From assembly GCF_041260155.1 (NCBI RefSeq), contig NC_091948.1, positions 4,220,501 to 4,284,500 on the forward strand: DNA of 64,000 nt. The letters are read 5' to 3'. Origin of the DNA: Ptychodera flava (Eukaryota > Hemichordata > Enteropneusta > Ptychoderidae). This document shows, piece after piece, positions 59,201 to 64,000 of the stretch. Below the pieces are notes generated by a model. That model had not been told where the DNA came from. It ran no database searches and saw nothing but the letters and a program-made list of their open reading frames with translations. A program made the translations under genes and the position numbers. Every line of letters begins with the position of its first letter. Positions within the stretch are counted from its first letter, which is position 1.

Positions 59201-60666
59201 AACATTAAACAGGTTGACGATCACATATATCTTTCTCTCAATCTAGTAAACACAATACGAACACGACCTTGAACACAGTAGAACAAAATGAGATATCCTA
59301 GCTTCCAGAATGAAAGAACAAACTTCCAGTGGGACAACATAGGAAAACATACAATCTGCAAATATACCACACAAGTTATCCACTGAAGTTGAACTTGAGG
59401 CAATTGACGAAGAAAGTCTGGCAAACTTCCAAAATATAGCGTCAAAGAATCGTAGTGTCTTACACAGTCTCTCCACTCTGGAGTACAGTATGCACTGACA
59501 CGCAGATTACAGCCGCTGTGTCTCTCCGTGCCTAATCGGCTCTATACACAAGACAGTGAAACAGAAAATACACACTACTACACATTAAACGCAAAATCAC
59601 CAATATATGAACGATGTGTGGAGTTGCTTTCCCTTTACTAACTGTTTCTCTTCCAAAATTGATCTACCCTGTCAAACTCTTAGACCGGCGATTGAACCCG
59701 GCGACCGCAGAATGACACAGCGCCACCAATAGTTTGCAAGTGTTTTTCACCTTTACTTTCGTTTGCTTGCCCCACGGTTATGATTGTTGGTGTTGCCCAC
59801 CCTCCAATGCAAAAACAACATGGCTTCATTCATTTGTGTCGATCCACGTTAAACCGTGACAGGCGTTTTTCACGTAAGTGACCGGCAACTGACTTAGGGG
59901 GTGTAGTCACACTTTAATTTCTCTGATTCCAACATTTTTCAGTTTTTTTCTGATAGTGATTATGTTTGTTAACGTCATATCTTGTGCATTTAGAATGAGA
60001 TAAAACAGTGGGTATAAAACCTAGGTATTCAACTCGAAACTATACTCAGGAAAAACATTTTCTTGTCACCTGCTGCCAGAAGACACTTTTCTTTTTACCA
60101 ATCGACGTACTTTACTACAGGTTTTTGATCGTGACGTCTGTCTCCACATCAAGAATGTTTTGAAAGGAGACATGAGAAAGAAGTAGTCGTGAATACATAC
60201 ACGTTTCATTCGAATCCATCGCCGGAAATCTGTCGCAAGGATTTTCAAGGGTAACCGCAAGGCCGAGCAATTGTTCAACTTCATTGGCGCTGTTGATTCT
60301 GTTGAGTGTATCTGCACACTGTCGATCGAATAAAATTTTCTGGTACCTCAGGAAAGCTTCTGTCAAAATATCACAGGCGTATGACGTGTAACTGAAGGAG
60401 AACTTGACCACGTTGACGGCAATACGTTCCTGCGTGGTGGACATATGCTGCGGCTTTGGCCAAACGGCACCCTTCGATGGTTCTGACTGAAGCCAGCGAC
60501 GATCAGAGAGGAGTTGTTGTTCTCGTTGCCCATCGATGACACTGTTAACGTTATCGGGCCATTGAAAATCGGTTCCAAGTTTGTCACGGTAACTCCGGCC
60601 GCTAGGAAGCCGCCAGCAAAAAATGAAGAGAGTGAGAAGTTTCAAAATCTCACCGGTAAACGCCAT
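50121..60666 (-). CDS. Beta-hexosaminidase-like protein 2 (GH20), 11 exons
   Basis: Minus-strand exons: 60666-60201, 58321-58256, 56018-55972, 55334-55224, 54611-54510, 53995-53682, 52928-52769, 52319-52136, 51378-51288, 50989-50885, 50184-50121. They give 569 residues plus stop. Every intron matches hexosaminidase 1 in position and phase. Seen: hydrophobic leader [61 protein letters not shown], catalytic [12 protein letters not shown] (Asp362-Glu363), [22 protein letters not shown] and RGLQAEP...GPGSC at the C-terminus. The Asp-Glu pair and His302 are intact, but the DTSRHY arginine is Leu218 and the VDD motif is TED (Glu247). The HexA anionic-substrate NR pair reads NY. Probably an active enzyme with an altered sugar pocket. 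The last acceptor uses a (CT)n microsatellite as its pyrimidine tract. Confidence 0.94.
50189..50241. repeat. (GA)n microsatellite at a splice acceptor
   Basis: About 50 bp of GA on the plus strand, hence (TC)n on the minus strand. It lies directly before the ATAG acceptor of the last exon of hexosaminidase 2 (50184), so it acts as the polypyrimidine tract. Confidence 0.95.
50313..50473. repeat. Fold-back in last intron of hexosaminidase 2
   Basis: Arms of about 62 bp: AATCTGATTAAAATCTGATG with TTTCACACTATCGTATTACA at the left, and their complements at the right. The loop is about 36 bp. Non-coding. Confidence 0.95.
57416..58202. repeat. Inverted array of TGCCCTGAGGGCA palindromes
   Basis: About eleven perfect and eight imperfect copies of TGCCCTGAGGGCA or TGCCCTCAGGGCA, spaced in pairs about 25 bp apart around ATATATC. 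They are embedded in larger units containing TTCCTATCCTTA. Unit orientation flips near 57725, so the whole array is one large imperfect inverted repeat. It lies in intron 2 of hexosaminidase 2, ending about 55 bp from exon 2. The motif matches the published TFAP2 consensus. Confidence 0.93.
58343..59905. mobile_element. Non-autonomous element with inverted ends, in hexosaminidase 2 intron 1
   Basis: Left end TACACCCCTGAGTCAGTTGC pairs with right end GCAACTGACTTAGGGGGTGTA, followed inward by GGTC. It is about 1.56 kb. The interior shows no recognisable transposase; minus-strand ORFs at 58446-58745 and 58711-58977 look like chance frames. No clear target duplication and superfamily not assigned. 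It begins only 21 bp upstream of exon 2's acceptor. Confidence 0.65.
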
Positions 60667-61011
60667 AGCAACAAGTCTCTTTCCTAAAAACGATCATATC
60701 AGTTGCAGAAGTTTATTGACATCTGCACCTTGACCAACGAATACTGCTACTACAGTGCTACGCTTGTTTGACCTCGAGCAGCTCACAATTCTCACGTGAC
60801 ATCAAACACGTAACATACTCCTCACTCATGTGACTTCAAACACATGACTTACTCCTCGCCCATGTGACCAGTGTATCAGAAGTTATAAAGGAGCCGTCAT
60901 TATTTATGGCCTGGGGTTGGAGAAATTTCGAGCAACCCACCACCGCCAACCATGATGAATTTGAGTAACCCCCCCTCTCTAACACAGAAATTTCGACTGA
61001 TTCCCCCTTAG
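60667..61011. other. Upstream region of hexosaminidase 2
   Basis: Sequence before the hexosaminidase 2 ATG (60666, minus strand). It holds a short direct repeat of TCACGTGACATCAAACAC-like units (about 60791-60860). No TATA box is evident. At 60895-61010 there is a C-run segment resembling one end of a G-rich MITE without a matching partner. Confidence 0.35.
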
Positions 61012-62048
61012 GCCAGAGAAAAAAAAAATCTTGTTCATCGGATTTTTTGGACCAAGTCCCAGGAGCGGCGAGCGAAAATTTTTTTTTTTATTTTTTTTAG
61101 GCCGAAGGTAAATGCGGTTCTCTGGCATTTTTGCACACATGCAGACAAGGCAAGATAGTTGTTTCCCTTTTTACCAGAAATATCTCAGACAAGAAACACT
61201 GATACTGGTAACTGAATTCAATACTATATTTCCCAACAATAACATAGACCATTACATTCACAGTTAGTGTTTGCACAACATATTCTGAGCATTTCAAAAT
61301 TCTCTCAGAATAAAACTGAAATGTACAGCAAATCACTGAAATTCAACAATTCAGTATTGTCCTTTAATATTGTCCTGGTAGGACCTAGCATCTGAGTTTT
61401 TTTTCATTTTACTTTGGCCCCATATTTTGGCCTCTTTACCACTGTCTATATATACACATTTTACACAAGGGTCTAGCAACACTGTACTGTGATCGGAGTG
61501 AAGTTATATAGTCATCATTCAGATCGTACTTTAACATCGACGCAACCATGTGTTTTGTCATTGACGTAAATTTTTATACTTTCGATGCTATTTTCATTCA
61601 ATCGGATGCACCGTCCATCTATATCTGCTGTCACGATCTTGTTGAACAAATCGCCGAACGTAATGTCAGGACAAACACTGAATAGCGTCCCTGGAACTAA
61701 CTGTTGGCCATCACGTCGAATGTTGGCGATCAAATTAATACTCATGATGTGACATGTACTAACCTTTACAAAACGAGCAAATTTCTGGCCAAATCGACCC
61801 ACTTTGCGTCGTGATTCGCCAAATTCAGACGTCACAACAACGTGTTGGCGGTCAACTAAGTCCGAACACGTATGAAGTCTCATTCAAAATCCCGTGCCCG
61901 CGAAAACCCGATACAGTGTAGGGCGCCACCAGCGGCAGTACTAAAAATAAGTAAGAATTTGCCGGGATCAAAAAAAAAAAAATTTCCAAATATGCCAAAG
62001 TAGAAGCGGCGATTCCGATGAACAATTTATTTTTTCTTCCTGGCCTTA
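61012..62048. repeat. Inverted repeats flanking an ORF
   Basis: The left arm (61012-61095: TAGGCCAGAGAAAAAA, then TTGTTCATCGGA and a T run) is matched in inverse orientation at 61965-62048 (an A run, then TCCGATGAACAA and TTCCTGGCCTTA). The arms are diverged. They enclose the ORF at 61515-61883. Confidence 0.55.
61515..61883 (-). CDS. Unrecognised 122-codon ORF
   Basis: A single uninterrupted ORF beginning MRLHTCSDLVDRQHVVVTSE and ending VDVKVRSE, with balanced composition and no low complexity. The central part alternates hydrophobic residues (LFSVCPDITFGDLFNKIVTA, then SIESIKIYVND), as in a small alpha/beta fold. I recognise no family, signal peptide or membrane segment. It lies in a GC-richer patch between inverted repeats, so it may belong to a mobile element or be the first exon of an unseen gene. 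Coding is uncertain. Confidence 0.35.
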   Translation of the reverse strand: MRLHTCSDLVDRQHVVVTSEFGESRRKVGRFGQKFARFVKVSTCHIMSINLIANIRRDGQQLVPGTLFSVCPDITFGDLFNKIVTADIDGRCIRLNENSIESIKIYVNDKTHGCVDVKVRSE

Positions 62049-62559
62049 GAATGTATTTGTAAATTTACAAAAATACTGCAGCAATAGTAAAAACCTTCAA
62101 GTTCAAGTTCTGGTTTACCCTGCTGTTAGATTATCATCGGTTATCTCAGGTTAAACCAACAAAATAAAATTAAAAAATACAACAAAAAATAGATATAGAC
62201 CTATTAGGCTCACGCTATAACTAGTATCTAACCGTATGGCATTGTCAAAGTAGGATATCTGGCTGGACAGAATTTGAAAATTCGGGGGGGGGGGAGGACA
62301 TGTGAGAGGCTGAGCAGGGAAGCGTCAGATGGGGTGCCCCCTATCTTGCGTGGAAAGTTTTGAGAAGTTAATGTGTGCAATGGAGCAGCTTGGTACAATG
62401 TGTGAAGTGTTGTCAAGTTGTTTTTTTTTTACTAAGTAAAAACTGTTGGAACACTCCAAGGGGGAGAGTACGAGAAGGGATGCCCCCCTCACGCATCGAA
62501 AATTTCGAGGAATTGATGTATGTATCAGTAATGGTGCAGTCTGAGAGTTTTTTAAAATT

Positions 62560-64000
62560 TCTTTTGCACTCGATAAAACTCTTATCGGGCATCTTCCTTA
62601 AATTAACCGGGACCAAGAACATGCCTAAAACCCTGTGTCAAGTGATGTGACAAGTTCGCGTCACAAAATGTTGTCGCTTTCAAGGAAATAGAAGCGAGTA
62701 TGGGGCGAGTACTCGGCCGTGTGATGGCGTTTTGGGGCACCCCAAGAAAAAAGGTCCGCCGGAGAGCACAAAAAGTTCCAAAATGACGAAATTTTGCCGT
62801 TTATCTCTCGAAATTCAAATAAATGAACTTGCTTTGCAGATTTACCTTATATTCAAGCATATAATTGTCCTTTTTTCGACATACAGCCACCTAGTAGGTC
62901 AATTTGGGATGAGAAGCCTCAACAGCTACGTAAGTTTTAATCCAGAGTGTTACATTCTTTCTAGAATATATTTAACTACTAAACAATCCTGCATCTTTCC
63001 CAAATTAATCGTGACCAAAAACGGAAAAGCCTTGCATGAATTGATAATCCATAGTCTGCAAGGAAAGTAGTAGCAAACTTGCCGACTTGCAGCAATTCAG
63101 GTTGAACTTGAGATTAAAAGATAAAACTATTTTATACTCCAACGGATGTGTAAAGTGAGGTGAGGAGTTAGATTCAGAAAATGTCGTGCCTCTAAAGGAA
63201 ACAGAGACGGGTACTCGGGCGTGTGATGCTTTTTGGAAAACTCCAAGATAAAAAAAGTTCACCGGAGCCAACAAAAAGTTACAAAATGGCGGAATTTCCT
63301 CGTTTTCGCTCTCGAAATAAATAAATAAATAAATAAACAAACTTGTTTTTGAGATGTATCTTATATTCAAGCGTTTCAAGCATATTGACCCTTTTCGACA
63401 TACAGCCACCTAGCAGGTCAATTTTTGGATGGGAAGCCTCCACAGGTAGGTACGTAAGCTTTAATCCTGTCAAAAAACTGAGAGTGTTACATTCTTTCTA
63501 GAAGACAATTAGCCTTTAAACAATCCTGCATCTTCCCCATATTAATGGGGACCAAAAACAGCAAAGACTTGCTTGCCTAAAACTCTTTCACTCCAGTGTA
63601 CTTGTAAGTTTAATGACCCCGAGTGACCCAATGCCAATCCAAATTGCCGAAAATTATTATTTTTTTACTTGTTTTTGTACCCTGTCTGAACTTTTTCCGA
63701 TATCAGTTTATCCTGTTCACTGTTATGCGGAGTATTTTGGTGACCCACGAAGATAGTCCGTAAATAAAGTAATAGCTGAATTTTAGTTTTCTAACCTGAA
63801 TAATGCTTGCCTAACTTGAGTATCAGATTTCGAAGGTTCGTGGAAATCTGTTTTTGCTCCCAAAATCTTATTCAATGTCGGTAGAAACTTTGTAGAGTTT
63901 AGTTAGTTAGTTCACTGTCATGCGGAGTACTTTGGTTATCCATAGTCTGCAAGGAAATTAGTAGCTGAATTTGAGTTTTCCGACATGCAGAAATTCTAGT
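62560..64000. repeat. Long diverged tandem repeats to window end
   Basis: A unit of about 500 bp occurs at about 62580-63080 and 63085-63580. Shared landmarks include CGTGTGATG, GACATACAGCCACCTAG, AGTGTTACATTCTTTCTAGA and AACAATCCTGCATCTT. A further partial unit pair with ATGCGGAGTA at 63725 and 63913 follows. Non-coding; two G-run motifs (GGGGTGCCCC and GGGATGCCCCCCT) precede it at 62330 and 62480. Confidence 0.75.

Overview
This window is animal nuclear DNA, AT-rich and rich in introns. It has canonical GT-AG introns, one minor-class AT-AC intron, a U2 snRNA gene, and many small non-autonomous transposons, fold-back elements and microsatellites. No bacterial operon, CRISPR array or recognisable LTR/virus-like element was seen. 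The gene content and repeat style fit a marine invertebrate. A non-vertebrate deuterostome (hemichordate, echinoderm or cephalochordate) is my best guess, but the sequence does not settle the phylum.

Layout. (1) 1-11555, plus strand: the 3' two-thirds of a class-8B P4-ATPase (phospholipid flippase) gene. Eight exons run from the P domain to the C-terminal tail; upstream exons lie outside the window. One intron is an AT-AC (U12-type) intron. Another opens with about 26 tandem copies of a 52-bp minisatellite, each carrying the gene's own 5' splice site. (2) 11556-20791: intergenic, with repeats. (3) 20792-30145, minus strand: a complete five-exon pyroglutamyl-peptidase I gene (202 aa), its introns filled with transposon copies. 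(4) 30146-39263: repeat-rich intergenic DNA with a Harbinger-like MITE, a related inverted-repeat element carrying a nested LINE, a second LINE relic, a U2 snRNA gene (37123-37310, plus) and a 400-bp fold-back. (5) 39264-46427 and 50121-60666, minus strand: two complete 11-exon beta-hexosaminidase-like genes (GH20; 552 and 569 aa) in head-to-tail tandem. All intron positions and phases match. (6) 60667-64000: one unrecognised 122-codon ORF between inverted repeats, then diverged long tandem repeats.

The genes do not form one pathway. The ATPase and peptidase genes are convergent neighbours with unrelated roles: membrane lipid flipping, and removal of N-terminal pyroglutamate in the cytosol. 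The two hexosaminidase paralogues should be lysosomal or secreted glycosidases. Both replace the substrate-binding arginine of the family's DTSRHY motif by leucine, and the downstream paralogue also loses the aspartate of the catalytic Asp-Glu pair. They are therefore probably of altered specificity, and one may be inactive.

The most unusual features are the splice-site minisatellite, the AT-AC intron, the active-site changes in the hexosaminidases, an array of palindromes matching the TFAP2 consensus in a hexosaminidase intron, and several transposons or microsatellites that supply the polypyrimidine tract or probable branch point of host introns. All exon joins were inferred by hand from reading frame, splice sites and family similarity; none was checked against transcripts.
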